64,000 nucleotides of DNA. Origin: Gossypium raimondii. Taxonomy: Eukaryota > Streptophyta > Magnoliopsida > Malvales > Malvaceae. Positions 1 through 13,997 of this stretch are shown piece by piece (the stretch's first letter is position 1; every line of letters begins with the position of its first letter). Below the pieces are notes generated by a model. The model saw nothing but the letters and a program-made list of their open reading frames with translations, was not told where the DNA came from and did not search any database. The DNA is taken from the NCBI RefSeq assembly GCF_025698545.1, contig NC_068565.1, positions 22,575,848 through 22,639,847 of the forward strand. The letters run 5' to 3'. Position numbers and translations under genes: made by a program.

Positions 1-628
1 AAAATAGTCAACTTATTCATAATAGAAAAGCTAATATCAAAACTTCAATCTATTCCATTGAGTTCCACAGCAAGTCATATAACGTTGAATCTTTTCTATT
101 CCTAATTTATAAATAATTCATGCGTGTGATATTTTATATCAAAGTAAAAAAATCATTTGATAGGCATCAGCAAAAATATTAGAGACCAATAAAGGCATCT
201 GTAATAAAATTGACACTTTCAAAAATAAAAAAACCTGGACAGAAATTAAGAAAAACAACAAAAACGTCAATAAAAGAGAAACTTCAATTTATTTAAATAA
301 CTAAAATTTAAATAAAAAAAAAAAAAGGTTCAGTGAAGGAAACATGAATTGTTACTGCATTATAAATCACAAGCAAGTCAAAAGTGAATGTTTTAATTCA
401 ATGAAACATGCATTTCATCCAATCAATCAGCAAAAATTCTATCATTTTAATAATATCTACTGAAACACTCCAATTTAAACATAAGCTAACTTGTCAACTT
501 AGGTAGCAAACACAACACTCATTGCATGTCCAGGACACCAAAAAAAAAAAAAAAAGATAGCCCATAAAGTACTGAATAAAACAATTGAAATTCTCCCCGC
601 CCAAGGTGTAATAATCTCGTCTAATGCC

Positions 629-2124
<1,496 letters not shown>

Positions 2125-2339
2125 ACCTGCGAAAATAAAACAACAATGAATTTTGAAGAAAGAGAGAATCAAAGTGAGTATTAGGAGAGAAATTAGAGCT
2201 AAAAGAAATACCTCAGATTGAATAGATAGAAAGGGGGAGCGGCGACCGAAGACTGAATAGTGCGGCTTTCACTGGTAGCGGTAGCGCGGGGATGAGGAAA
2301 TTAAACAACCCTAATCTAACAATTGTTATATATGAAACA

Positions 2340-2425
2340 TAGTCCCGAGTTTAGGGTTTTCTTGTAAGCGATCAAAATTTGGGGCTTTTAGTGGATGGGT
2401 TTTGAGCAAAAAGAATGGCCCAATT
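2340..2425 (-). promoter_or_regulatory. Promoter region of RPS5 with telo-box and site II motif
   Basis: Upstream of the RPS5 leader exon the minus strand reads AAAACCCTAA (2351-2360), the telo-box common in plant ribosomal protein promoters. It also reads TGGGCC (2417-2422), a site II element bound by TCP factors. The pairing of these motifs is known for plant translation genes; their use here is inferred from position only. Confidence 0.5.
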
Positions 2426-2429
2426 ATTC

Positions 2430-3509
2430 TTCAACTACCCCAATAACTCATTTTTAATATATAATTCAATGATTTTATGAGTCAAATAAAACTATTTTTT
2501 TAAATTACATTATTATATTAATTATGTTATAAAAATAATAATTATATTAATTATATATGTTAAATAATAATTATATATTTATATTAAATCACTAACTCAA
2601 TAACAATTAAATTTATTACCCAAAACCTAAAAACAATTTACCCAACTAAATAACTCAACCCAAAATATAAAATCTTAAAACTATATTTAATACAATATAA
2701 TATTTATTATATTTACTTGTGTTTTTAATATAAATATTTTTAATTTATTTTTAATGGGTTAGAAAACTTTTATTTTATGTTTTTCATTGCATTTAGTGAT
2801 TATATTTTCTAAAAAAATATTTTTAAATAAAAGTTTATCTAAACAAATTAAATATTGGTAGACCGAATTGGGTTCGAGATTACCTTTATTAATTTGAATC
2901 GACTTAGACAAAAAGTGAGTCCATTTTTGGGTTGAACCTCGACTTGAAAATTTAATCTAAATACTCTATATAGATCGACCTAACCCTATCAATAAACACC
3001 TTTAGTCAAAACAATTAATAAGACAAATTAATTATAGAATTATTAATATTTAAAGGTGAAAGAGGACATACAAAGCAATATTAATACATGAAGTTTTTTA
3101 TTAGGCTACTTACTTAGCTTAGGCTTTATAATAATAACAATAACAACAATAATAATAAGAGTATTATTCTCAAGTTAAAATTTTTAGAGTGCAGATCATG
3201 AAAGTGTCTTGGTATTACTGTGTAGTTTCCAAGCTTGTTTACCTCTGCTTCAAAAAGCACTTTTCACTCAAAAAGTACTTTTGACTTTAAAGCACTATTG
3301 AACAAACATTATTTGAGTGACTTTTTTAATGTTTAAAAAGTCATTTTCCTTAGTTGAAAAAAGCTGAAAATTTTAGCTTTTTCTAAGCCAAAAGTGTTTT
3401 TGGTTGACTAATTACTTTTTTATCCTCCATTTTTCACGGTATAGGGACAATTTCTTCTTCATTTTTTCTTCCAGAGAATCTCTCTGGTTCTCCTATTTTA
3501 TTTCCTTTC
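2430..3509. other. AT-rich intergenic stretch
   Basis: About 1.1 kb of AT-rich sequence with no believable ORF. At about 3235-3420 there is a patch rich in AAAAGCACTTTT-like words. These resemble the subterminal sequence of Tourist/PIF-type elements and resemble the patch at 20735-20870, but no clear ends or target duplication were found. Confidence 0.4.
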
Positions 3510-6500
3510 TATAATAGCCCGTTTTTAGTGGTGTCGGAAACAGTGGTTATAGGACCACAAATCTGATGAGTGAATTATTATTTTAATATTTATTATAAGT
3601 CTACATGATTATATTATATCGTATTAAAATTTCGTTAGGAAATTTTGATGTTTAAATGGTTAATTAGGTAAAAATGACTAAATTGTAAAAGATATAAAAG
3701 TTGAGTTATATTGGCTAAAAGAGCTAAATGGCTATGGAAATGAAAGTTAATGGACTTGAATGGTAAATATACCATTTAAGGTAGTGGATGTGCATGGACA
3801 TGGTTTGAATGAAATTTTGATAGTTTTTAAAGGTTAAAATGATAATTGAATAATTAAAAGAAAAATTAAGTAAAGAAAGATGAAACAAAGTTATCATCTT
3901 TCTCATTTCATTTTTTCTAGACCAAAATTCACCATTGAAGAGGAGGAGAGCTTCGGTTTTGATTTCTTCTTGCATGGTATGCATCCAAGCCCTGTTTTTA
4001 ATGATTTTTATGTTTTTGAGTTCGTTTTAGCTCAATCTAGCTAGCCCAGGGGTTATTTTGCAAAATTGTTAAAGGTTGAAGGACTTGTCATGGATGTTTT
4101 TAGATGTGTTTTGATGTTGGTTGATAGATTATTAATCTTTGTTTTAAAATAAACAAGTTTGTTAAATTATTTTTGATGAATTTTGGAATTAGGGATTAAT
4201 TTTTTAAATGTGTAAATTTATAGGTTTTATTGTGAAATGTTGATAAATATGAGTTTCTTTAAGGTCCCTTGCAACATGGGTTAAGTTGGATTTAGGTTAA
4301 AATAGTTAGATTTTAAGTTATGAGCTTAAGGACTAAATAGTGAAAAGTTAAAATGTTAGGGTAAATTTGTAATTTTGCATAAATATGAGTTATGGATTAA
4401 ATTGAATTCTAGAAGTACTTGATTGATTAAAATTATCCATTTAAATCAAGATAAACTACAATCGGACCTAAATTGAGGAAAAGGGTTTTTACAAAATTAT
4501 TATAAAAAAAATAAAAAATAACCAAAATATTATAAATTTTTTTATTTACCAAAATATTATAAAAAAAATTTATTTACCAAAATATTATAAATTTTTTTTA
4601 TTTACCAAAATATACCCAAAAAAACAGAAAAAAAAAACCCGACACAGCCTGATCAGGCCAAATACATTGGCGGCACCAATGGTGCCAATGTGATTGGCGG
4701 CACCAATGGTGCCAAAGGACTAAAATGTTAGTTAAGGGTAGTTTCAAGGACCTGACATGAAATTTACCATTTTAAAATTTGAAAGTTAATTGCACACTAA
4801 AATTGAAATATGACTAATTGCCTTCTAAGCCCTCCTTATTTATTATTTTCTTTTTATTCCCTTCAACTCACTTTTTATTTAATAACTCTATTTTAATTTA
4901 TTAAATTTAATAGTTTATGTTTATAGATAAAATAGTTTATGTTTCCATTTTTTTCCTTTTGATTTAATATTAGTTAAGGGAATATATTAAATTTATAAAA
5001 TTAAAATAGTTTAATTTAATAACTCTATTTTAATGTAATAAACTATTCTCATTTAATAACTCTATTTTAATTTAAAAAATTAAATTAAACTATTTTAATT
5101 TTAATACTCAAATTTAATATATCCCTTAACTAATATTAAATCAAAAGGAAAAAATAACGGAAACATAAACTATTTTATCTATTTATAAATTTAATATATT
5201 CTTAATAGACTTATAACGTAAACATGTTAGACTATTTTAATTAAAATAGTCTCTTAAGATATTATGAAGCAACAAATTTTATATTTCAAGAAATTTTATA
5301 TTTTAAATGAAAATAGAGTTATTAAATGAGAATAGTTTATTAAATTAAAATAGAGTTATTACTTAATTAGAATTCTAAGTATCTTAATTATCACTTAACT
5401 AATATTAGATTTAATTAAAAAATTAATAGAAATACTGTGCATGCCTTATTGAAAAACCGTAAGTAATAATAAAGTGATCACCCATAAGTGTAACCCAAAT
5501 AGAAAAAATAAATTATAATTATATTATATACTCTTAATAACTCTATTTAGTAAATTTTTAAATAAACTATTCTCATCAAATTATCAAAATAATACATAAA
5601 ATGCGAATTAGTTTATACTTTTTTAAATAGCTTTATTTTAGGTAAAATATATTTACTTTAATAATAAAATAAAGGGATTTTATGAGTAAAAATCATAGAT
5701 TAAGAGCTTATTTAACTACAAAAATAAGTTGAGGGCTTGTTTATTAAATAAAAAAGTGAGTTGAAGGGGAATAAAAAGAAAATAATAAATAAGGAGGGCT
5801 TAGAAGGCAATTAGCCACATTTTAATTTTAGTGCGCCCCACACGCACAGCAGCATCAATTAACTTTCAAAATTCAAAATGGTAAATTTGCATGTCAGGTC
5901 CTTGAAACTACCCTTAACTAACATTTTAGTCCTTTGGCACCATTGGAGCCGCCAATCACATTGGCACCTTTGGTGCCGCCAATGTGATTGGCCTAATCAG
6001 GCTGTGTCAGGTTTTTTTTATGTTTTTTATTTTTTTGGCATATTTTGGTAAATAAAAAAATTATAATATTTTGGTAAATAAAAAAAAAGTTATAATATTT
6101 TGGTTATTTTTTATTTTTTTTATAATAATTTTGTAAAAACCCTGAGGAAAAGTTAAAGCTTCGGATTAGTTCGATATCATTATTACGCCCCTAACTATTG
6201 AGGTAAGTTCGTATGAATTGTAATCATTCTAATGTTAGCTAAATTGAATATTTACTATTTTTTAATATAAATGAATCAATATATGAATGTATTCATGTTG
6301 ATGAATTGATGGATATCAAGTCCCGGTTGAACCTTAAGAATTCTTAGGATACAAATGACATGCCATTAGGGATTTCATGTTACAGGTGCTAGTCTTGAAT
6401 ATCCTATCGGTGACTAAGGTCTTGAATTTGTTGTGGATTCTCCACAGCTCTTGTGAGCAGCATCGTGTAGCATATATTCTGACCCACAGCTCATGTGAGT

Positions 6501-8001
6501 AGGCCCATTTCACAGCTCGTGTGAGCATTGATGTAAAGGAAATGTTACGATTATATAGAAAGGCACACTATGTGTGAGCTTTCCCGAGTATTCGATGTAA
6601 TTCTAGATGGTTCAACGAGTAAGAAAAGGAAATGAAATAGTAAGTATGTAAATGGATTGAATCATGACTTATGAAAAGGAATTATGAGCTAAATGATGTA
6701 TTTACCTATGAAAATTTACATATCTTATGTTTGATTTCATTTGTATCATGGACAAGTATACTAACTTGTGAGTTGGTGATGTTGTATAGGCTTATACTAA
6801 GCTTATGGCATTGGTGATGATCTATGTTTAATCTTTAAATTGTTTAAATGACATGGTAAGTTATGTTTTAAGATTATATGAGCTTATTAATCACTCGTTG
6901 CTTACGTAGTTATTTTCCTTTGTTTTATAGATCATTGGAAGCTCAATTTGGTTGGAAGCTCGTTGGAGACCTATCACACTATCCAGCAAACATTTCGGTA
7001 GTTTTTTAATATTTTTGCCTAGGTTAATAATGACAGATATAGGTTGTTTTCTAATGATATTTAATGAACGTGTTAATGTAAGATTTGGTAAGTTTAAACC
7101 TTAAAGTTATGTTTGAGTTGGTGAACTATAATCCCTTACCAAATCATGTCATTTTGGTTACTTCTAAGTACATGTATATAAGGTTCTTTTGGTATGCTTT
7201 GTAATGGCTTGATAATGGTCATTTGTGATATGTTTTGGTAGGTAATAGAACTAGGTTATAGTGCTTGAAATAAGGCAATGTTGACTTGTTTTGGTATGAA
7301 AGGTTTTGGTATAATTGTGCTGCCTTTGAATGGCATATCGATTAGGTGAATTAGGTTGTTCGAAATGACATGATTATGTGTACTTGAATAATGCTTTAGT
7401 CCTTTAAACGTATGCACAAATGGGTTGGATAATTATGCATAAATTGGTATGAAATGGTTTGATTTTAGGTAAATTTTGGGTTCACACGGCCGTGTGAGAC
7501 ACATGGTCTAGCGACACGACCGTGTGTCATCTGAGAATTTCTTAAGCTTTAAGTCAGTGAGTTACACGGCCTAGCACACGGCCTGGCACATGGGCGTGTG
7601 TGACAACTCAGAGAGTTACACGACCTAGCACACAACCTGGCACACGGGCTTGTGGGGCTACTCAGTGAGTTACACGAGTGAGGACACGGGCTGGGACATA
7701 GTCGTGCATCCCTTGTTTGAAAGTTACATGGCCTGGGGTGATGTCACACGGCCGTGTGACCTCTATTTTCCAATTTTTGCATCTTTTTCTTAAACTTTTC
7801 GTGTTGTTTCAAATTAGTCCTGAATTATTTCTAAGCTATTTTTAGGACCTCGAAGGCTCGATTTAGGGACGAAATGCGTGCGATTGAATGAATTATAATA
7901 TGTTTAATTTATTTAAATATTATGGTGTTAAATGTTTTTTATTGTACGGTAATGCTCCGTAACCCTATTCTGGTGACATAAACGAAGTTAGGGGTGTTAC
8001 A
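3510..8001 (+). mobile_element. Solo LTR of a Ty3/gypsy element, interrupted by a Mutator-like insertion
   Basis: Starts tATAATAGCCCGTTTTTAG and ends GGGGTGTTACA, the same ends as the LTRs at 44840-47748 and 57068-59935, so the orientation is plus. The flanking 5-mers are ctttc and cttcc (one mismatch), an aged 5-bp target duplication. There is no primer site, coding region or second LTR, so it is a solo LTR left by recombination. Without the 1660-bp insertion and its duplicated 9 bp the LTR is about 2.82 kb, close to the 2.87 kb of the copy at 57068. Two internal motif groups are shared with the sister LTRs: CAGCTCNTGTGAGC hairpins near 6430-6530 and a CACACGGCCGTGTG cluster at about 7480-7760. 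Confidence 0.85.
4483..6142. mobile_element. Non-autonomous Mutator-like element with long terminal inverted repeats
   Basis: The element runs from GGGTTTTTACAAAATTATTA to its inverse complement at 6142. It is flanked by a perfect 9-bp target duplication, tgaggaaaa, at 4474-4482 and 6143-6151. The terminal inverted repeats extend about 400 bp (4483 to about 4884 and about 5735-6142) and include a GGCGGCACCAATGGTGCC block near 4671-4718 that has an inverted partner near 5937-5985. The inner part is also palindromic (about 4910-5000 against 5100-5200). No ORF was found. A 9-bp duplication with long inverted repeats beginning GGG fits the Mutator superfamily. Confidence 0.85.
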
Positions 8002-8169
8002 CTTCCATTCTTCCATTTTCTTCAAGGTCTTTAAAGTTTAGGGTGCTCTCACTCTCTCTTTTTCTTTCTACTCCCCTAATCACATCTTCTCATTTTAACT
8101 CCTCATTTAATTTTTTCATTTTTTCCCATTTTAAGTTAAGCTATTTTTGGTTCCCCATTTCCTTCCACC

Positions 8170-11075
8170 TGTAACCTCCCAAACCCGACCTAGATCTTAC
8201 AACCGAATCGTGAAGGCCACATTGGACACTTTAGTGTCGAACCTACTCAGACAACAACTTAAAACCTTTAACTACTCTATTTTATAAAATTGTGCTTTCT
8301 ATTATTAACTCTGGAAAACGTCCCTTTACTTAGTCCAACTATACTTTAGTCAAATTAGCAAATTAGGTAAATTTTTATAAAACCTAATTGTCGACATTTC
8401 TTTTGAAAAATCATTTTGAATGCCTTCTTAGTAGTGGAAAAATATCATTACTAGTCAAATTATTAACTTAGCCATGTGTCATGCATAGTCCAATTTTAAT
8501 ATACAAGATCCGTAAAACTAATCCAAGTGTGAGTGTCATGCATGCATGGTAATCCCTAAAACACAAATAGTCCCAAACCATAGTTTTAAATAACTTACAA
8601 TCCAAATACCGAATAATAATAAAAATAATGAGAAAATAAACCAAAAATAAAATTAAAGTAAAATAATATGACGAAATTGAGTCCGAAGTCCGTCGTACGT
8701 CTGCATGCCAATTCCGATCCTAAAGTTCATTCATTACCTGAGAAGTTAAGTTAATGGGGTGAGCTTAACAAGCTTAGTGTGAGACTGAACAAACATGCAT
8801 TAAGCATTCATTCAAGCAATTTCATAGAGATATCCCTAGCACATTCAAACATTATCAATAACAATTTAAATGCACATGATCGTGACAAATACACATGTGA
8901 GATCCTACCCGTACCATCCGCTACACACCACAAGTTCCCTAGAACCCATCTGCCAAACTCTAACAATTGCGAGCATAACTTGATGTGGTAAAACCACCAA
9001 TAATTAATAATGCAGAAAATCTGTTTAATATCAAATAGTGCGATACAATTGCCAATAACATATAATATGCGATAAAATCGCCACAAAATATCCCAACCCA
9101 ATGCATATGCAATATGTCACACAAACTCATACATCTTAATATTTCAATACTTTTCATATTTATTTGACACGTCCAATATGTTCTCAATAATCACATACTT
9201 TCGATAAAAGGAAACAATGTTCCAACCTTCAAATTACCATTAATATGGTATCTATCAATATTATTCAATTTCACATACTTTACAAATTTCATTGTGCATA
9301 AATAACAACCTCATGATATACATCATAGAAAATATTTCATACATTTAAATCATGCATAAACCTAATATCTCAATAATTCATACCATTCAATCAAACATTC
9401 TCATATCACATAATACAATTATGCATAACAATCTCAATCACACATTCATACTGTCAAACTAGCAATTTTACCAACACATCAATTTTTTAAGGCTCGAAAC
9501 ATACCTGATTTGGCCACTCACAAAACTAATCTTTTGACTATTAATTCAATCCAATTAGTAAGCTAATTTATCAAATATACCATGCCATTTATCATTATCA
9601 AACAAATTTACAAGTTTATGACCTATACCTTATTTCTCGCTTCCTCGTAGCACACTAGCGAATCTTCCAATTTTCCTTAATAAATTCTTATACGAACCTA
9701 AACCAAAATTTAGTATAAATTCAATCAATTTTACCTTAAAACCAGCCCCCAAATACCCATTTATAGGTTCAAACCAATCGTCAAAATTATAACTATTTTA
9801 CGAATTCAAACTAGTTAGATTTCTTACCTTGTTTTGATGTGAATCGTACGTGCGATTGTTCTTCAGCTTTACGGTTGATTTGGGACTTTCAGGTCAGCAC
9901 CTAATTCAATAATATGATAAAAACTCAATATATAGTAATGATTAAATTCCTTCATCTAATCAATCCATAACCTTTACCAAACAACTATGCCGAAACAACA
10001 AACTAGTTTATGCTTAATTGGACTTACGCTTCCCAATTTGTGAGTTCCAATTGGCCAATTGATCAAGATTATTTTTCTCTAATTGACATGGGTTTAAAGG
10101 ATGATTATAAGAGTTCAAGCACTCAAATTAAGGCTGAAATTAAATGGGCAAGATTCAAGAAACAAAACAACTCCCTTTTCTACACATATGCGCACGCACC
10201 ACCACTCATGGTGGTTAAAATTGGGGTTGAATTTTAAAACAATTTGAGATCTAATTAAAAGATGGAAAATACCTTTAAAAACATTAAAAATTCCCCAAAT
10301 TTTGTATCTGGAAATTTTTGTTTTTAACTTGTAAGATTACTCAAGAAATTAAAAGAAAAAGAGATATTACACAAGTTAATGGAGATGGGCGGCAATGACA
10401 CTTTCTTGGCAAGGTTGGAGTTGATCTTGGAGATTCAATATTTTAGTTTTAGGGCTATTCTAATTGAATAAAAATGGCAGCAAGGTAGGGATGAAGATGA
10501 TGCTTAATCTTGAAAATAAAAGAAAGAAAATCAAGAGTGAATGGTGGTGATAGGTGTGACGGCAACAATTGTGAGAGGAGAAAAGAAAGAAAGAAAGAAA
10601 GAAAGAAAGAAAAAAGATCAAGAGAGGGAGAGGAGGTTAGGGACGACTAAAGTAGGAGAAAATAGAGTTAAAGGCTAATTTATTTTGAGTAAAAATTGTA
10701 TTTATTCCTAGGTTTACTAGGCTTGGATGGCAACACATTAAAAAAACAAGGGAATTTTGCAAAACTTAATTTATTTTGCAAGAGATGGAACTTGAACTTG
10801 GGACCCCTAATTAGCTTTCATGCTTCCACATTTAATGACTAACCATTAGGCAAATTCCTTATTTTTAATATATTTCTACATTTTTATTGAGCTAAATTTT
10901 GGGATGTTAAGCCTTGGATGGCAACATATTAAAAAAAACAAGGGAATTTTGCAAAACTTAATTTATTTTGCAAGAGATGGAACTTGAACTTAGGACCCCC
11001 AACTAACTTTCATGCTTCCACATTTAATAACTAACTATTAGACCAATTCTTTATTGAGCTAAATTTTGGGATATT
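8170..11075 (-). mobile_element. Antisense LTR (probably solo), unlike the other LTRs in the window
   Basis: Begins TGTAACCTCCCAAACCC, the reverse of a typical LTR end, and ends with GCTAAATTTTGGGATRTTA, the reverse of an LTR start. No coding sequence or primer site adjoins it. The right end exists twice because of a tandem duplication (10721-11076). The host word taagctatttttggttcccc, continuing to ccttcca, is found on both sides (8138-8167 and 11074-11105), a duplication of about 30 bp and far longer than the normal 5 bp. The boundaries are therefore less certain than for the other LTRs. Confidence 0.6.
10579..10612. repeat. (GAAA)n microsatellite
   Basis: Seven to eight uninterrupted GAAA units inside the antisense LTR. 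No further function is visible. Confidence 0.9.
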
Positions 11076-11076
11076 A
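10721..11076. repeat. Two-copy tandem duplication at an LTR end
   Basis: Copy 1 (10721-10910) and copy 2 (10911-11076) both run from GCTTGGATGGCAACA or CCTTGGATGGCAACA to GAGCTAAATTTTGGGAT. Copy 2 lacks about 25 bases near the end of the unit and has scattered substitutions. Confidence 0.85.
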
Positions 11077-11113
11077 AGCTATTTTTGGTTCCCCATTTCC
11101 TTCCAGCGGTGAG

Positions 11114-13989
11114 TAGGGGTGTGCATTATTCGGTTAAAACCAAATTTTTTGGGTTAACCGACCGATTTCGGTTAATCGGTCGGTTAACCGAAAAAATTCG
11201 GTCGGGGGTCGGTTAAGTTTTTTTGGTTTGTTCAGTTAACGGTTAAATCGATTCAAAATGGGTCGGTTAACCGAAAAAAATTCGGGTAAACGAATTTACA
11301 GGGTAGGCCTACTCCCTCCCAATTGAAACCCAGCCCAATTTAAATGCAGCCCAATTTTTTCTTAGGCTCACCGAATAGGACAGCCCAAATTCAAGTATTC
11401 AACAGCCCTAGCCTTAGAACCTGCTGTCCATTACCATTTCTCAGCAGCATGCCAGCAGCCGACTAATGTAATGCACACTGCACAGTCACAAGTTCACAAC
11501 ACCCCTCCCTAATTTCACTTTCACTTTCACTCACACACACAGACACTAGGGGTGAGCATTCGATCGAATCGAATCGAAAATTTTCGAGTTAATCGAGTTT
11601 TTGAATCTCATTTTATCATCCTAACTTTATTTGAAGTTTTCTCAAATCGAGTCGAGTGAGATGGAATTCGAATCGAATCGAATCGAATATATTTGTTCGA
11701 GTTAAATTTAAAAAAATAATTTCGGGTCCTTGTAACCATTGTCACCCATCGTAATAAAATTTGTCCACATTAATCAAATTTTTTATTAACTTTCATCACT
11801 TCATAATTTATTTATTAATTTTTATATATTGGTTAGCTTCTTTGCTTGCTTAGTTGTTTCAATTATCTTGATTCTTGTCACTATGTATTTTAGAATTAAA
11901 AATATATTAAATGTAAAAATATGATTTTTAATAAAAGTTATTTTAAAAATAAAATGTGAAATTAATACCAATATAAAATTTTAACACGAATATTTTATGG
12001 CATAATTAATAATTCAATTTTAATATAAATATTCAATATGACTAAACAATTCAATAATATAAAAATATAAAATGTGAAATTTAATTTAATAATATAAATA
12101 GTAGATATAAATAAAATTATTACTATTTATGTTTAGTGATTTTTTTGGATAATTTTGATTTTTATTTGAGAGTAAAGGGTAAGAAGTAAAAGTTTAGGGA
12201 AAAATAAAAGTTTTGGGGAATAAAAGTTTGAGGGAAAGTAAATAGGGGAGTAAAATTTTGGAGGAAAATATTAAAAAAAAATTAGGGGGGAGGGTTTGGG
12301 ATAAATGGGAGGTGAGATGGGAAGGGAATAAAAGTTTTAGGGGAAAAGTGGGAGGGAGTAAAAATTTTGGGGGAAAATAAAAGGTTTTGAGGGTTTTGGG
12401 GAGTAAAATTTTGAGAAAAAATAAATGGGAGAGTAAAATTTTGGTGGGAAATGAATTTTGGGTAGATTGGGGGGGTTGGGAGGGGAGGGGAGTAAAAGTT
12501 TTGGGGGAAAAGTGGTAAGGAGTAAAAGTTTTGAGGGAAAAGTAAAAAGGTTTGGGAGTTTGGGAGTTTGGGGTGAAAATGTAAAATATTATAGTTTGAT
12601 ATTCGAATTATTCGAATTATTCGAGTTATTCGAATTCGAAAACTCAACTCGATTCGAACTCGAAATTCGAAAAAAAATTCGAGTTGATTCGAATAACTCG
12701 ATTAACTCGAATAACTCAATTCGTTTAACTCGAAATTCGAATTTTTTTTCGATTTTTTCGAGTCGAATCGAGTTTTGCTCACCCCTAACAGACACAGTCC
12801 CAACACCCGTAGCCCTAAATCACAGTCTCAGTCTTAACACCCAACACCCGATATCTACATTCTCAATCTCAGTTGACAGTAGAATCGGGAGTCGCCGAGT
12901 CGCCGGAGTCATTGAGTACCCAGACTCAGTACCAGGTTTGCTTTCTTTTAACTTCTTACCTCTTCACTTCATCTTGACCAATGCTATCCATGATTGTTGT
13001 CTTCTTTTGTACATATGAACACTCAGGGTATATATATTATGTAATTAATCATTTACAAGCAGCTATGTAAAAAAAAAATCCTAAACAGTAAAAATGGTAA
13101 ACGTACATGAAATCATTTACAAATCCAGTGTACAAATCATAATATGATTTTGTTGTGTAAAACGAAGTGAAATTTGACCCTTTCTTAAACTCAAGTAAAA
13201 ATAATAACAAAATTGAAATTAGAATTCAAATACATTAATCATCATAATTTGGTATTAGAGTTCTAAAACTGTTAAAATATTTACTTCCTTTTAAAAAATT
13301 AAAACAATCCTTTAACTCTTCGGTAACTTACCAATATTTTCAAATAATTATTTAATGTAATCTTGTTTAATACAATAACCGAAATGGATTGCAACTTAAT
13401 TGGGAAGTAAGCATTAAATAGTCAATTGGTTTAATCAAATAAAATTTATTTTATGTTTGCTTATTTGATTTTTATTGTTTTATGAACAATTTGATATACG
13501 TTGAAAGTAACCTTTTATCATTTTTTTACTGGCAAATTTTAAGTTTGATATGCAATCTCATAAAAGTTTTACATAATGAACATAATAATATTTTAAAAAA
13601 AGTAAATAAGCATTCAATTAAAATTAATCAACATAATAAATATGGTCTTCAAGTTATAAATTAATTTTAAAATTATATTTATATATATTAAGAAAAGAAG
13701 AAGCAAAATAAACAGAAGTACAATTATATTTCATGTAGTGATTTAATTTGGGTAATTCGGGTAATTTGGGTAATTTTCGGGTAATTCGGGTAATTTTTAA
13801 CCAAAAATGAACGACACATATTTTTCGGTTAATTCGGTTAATTCGGTTAACTACCTTATTAACCGAAAAAATTTCGGTTCGGTTAATTAGTTTTAAAAAA
13901 ATTCGGTTCGGTTAAAGGTTAAAAATTTTTAGAGGTCGGTTAATTCGGTTATAACAATTTCGGGTCGATTAACCGACTGAACACCCTTA
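11114..13989. mobile_element. Non-autonomous hAT element carrying a nested hAT
   Basis: Ends are TAGGGGTGT and ACACCCTTA (one mismatch when inverted), flanked by the perfect 8-bp target duplication gcggtgag at 11106-11113 and 13990-13997. Subterminal sequence on both sides is packed with CGGTTAACCGAA and TTCGGTTAATTCGG words, as in many plant hAT elements, where such repeats bind transposase. There is no transposase ORF. The 186-residue ORF at 12458-13018 straddles the edge of the nested element and has no protein-like pattern. Confidence 0.85.
11547..12787. mobile_element. hAT element nested inside the larger hAT
   Basis: Ends TAGGGGTGAGCA and TGCTCACCCCTA are perfect inverted repeats of 12 bp. 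The 8-bp target duplication acagacac lies at 11539-11546 and 12788-12795. Subterminal arrays of CGAATCGAATCGAAT at the left and of ATTCGAATTATTCGA at the right frame a G-rich core at 12170-12580 made of repeated AAAAGTTTTGGGGGAAA-type units. No coding capacity is visible. Confidence 0.9.
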
Positions 13990-13997
13990 GCGGTGAG

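Noticed and set aside
8779..9187. Several ORFs of 70-97 residues on both strands
   Set aside because: All lie in the antisense LTR, overlap each other and show no conserved pattern.
12458..13018. Plus-strand ORF of 186 residues, with a minus-strand partner at 12282-12647
   Set aside because: Lies across the G-rich core and right end of the nested hAT; the sequence is simple repeat translated (FELFELFEF and similar) with no protein signature.
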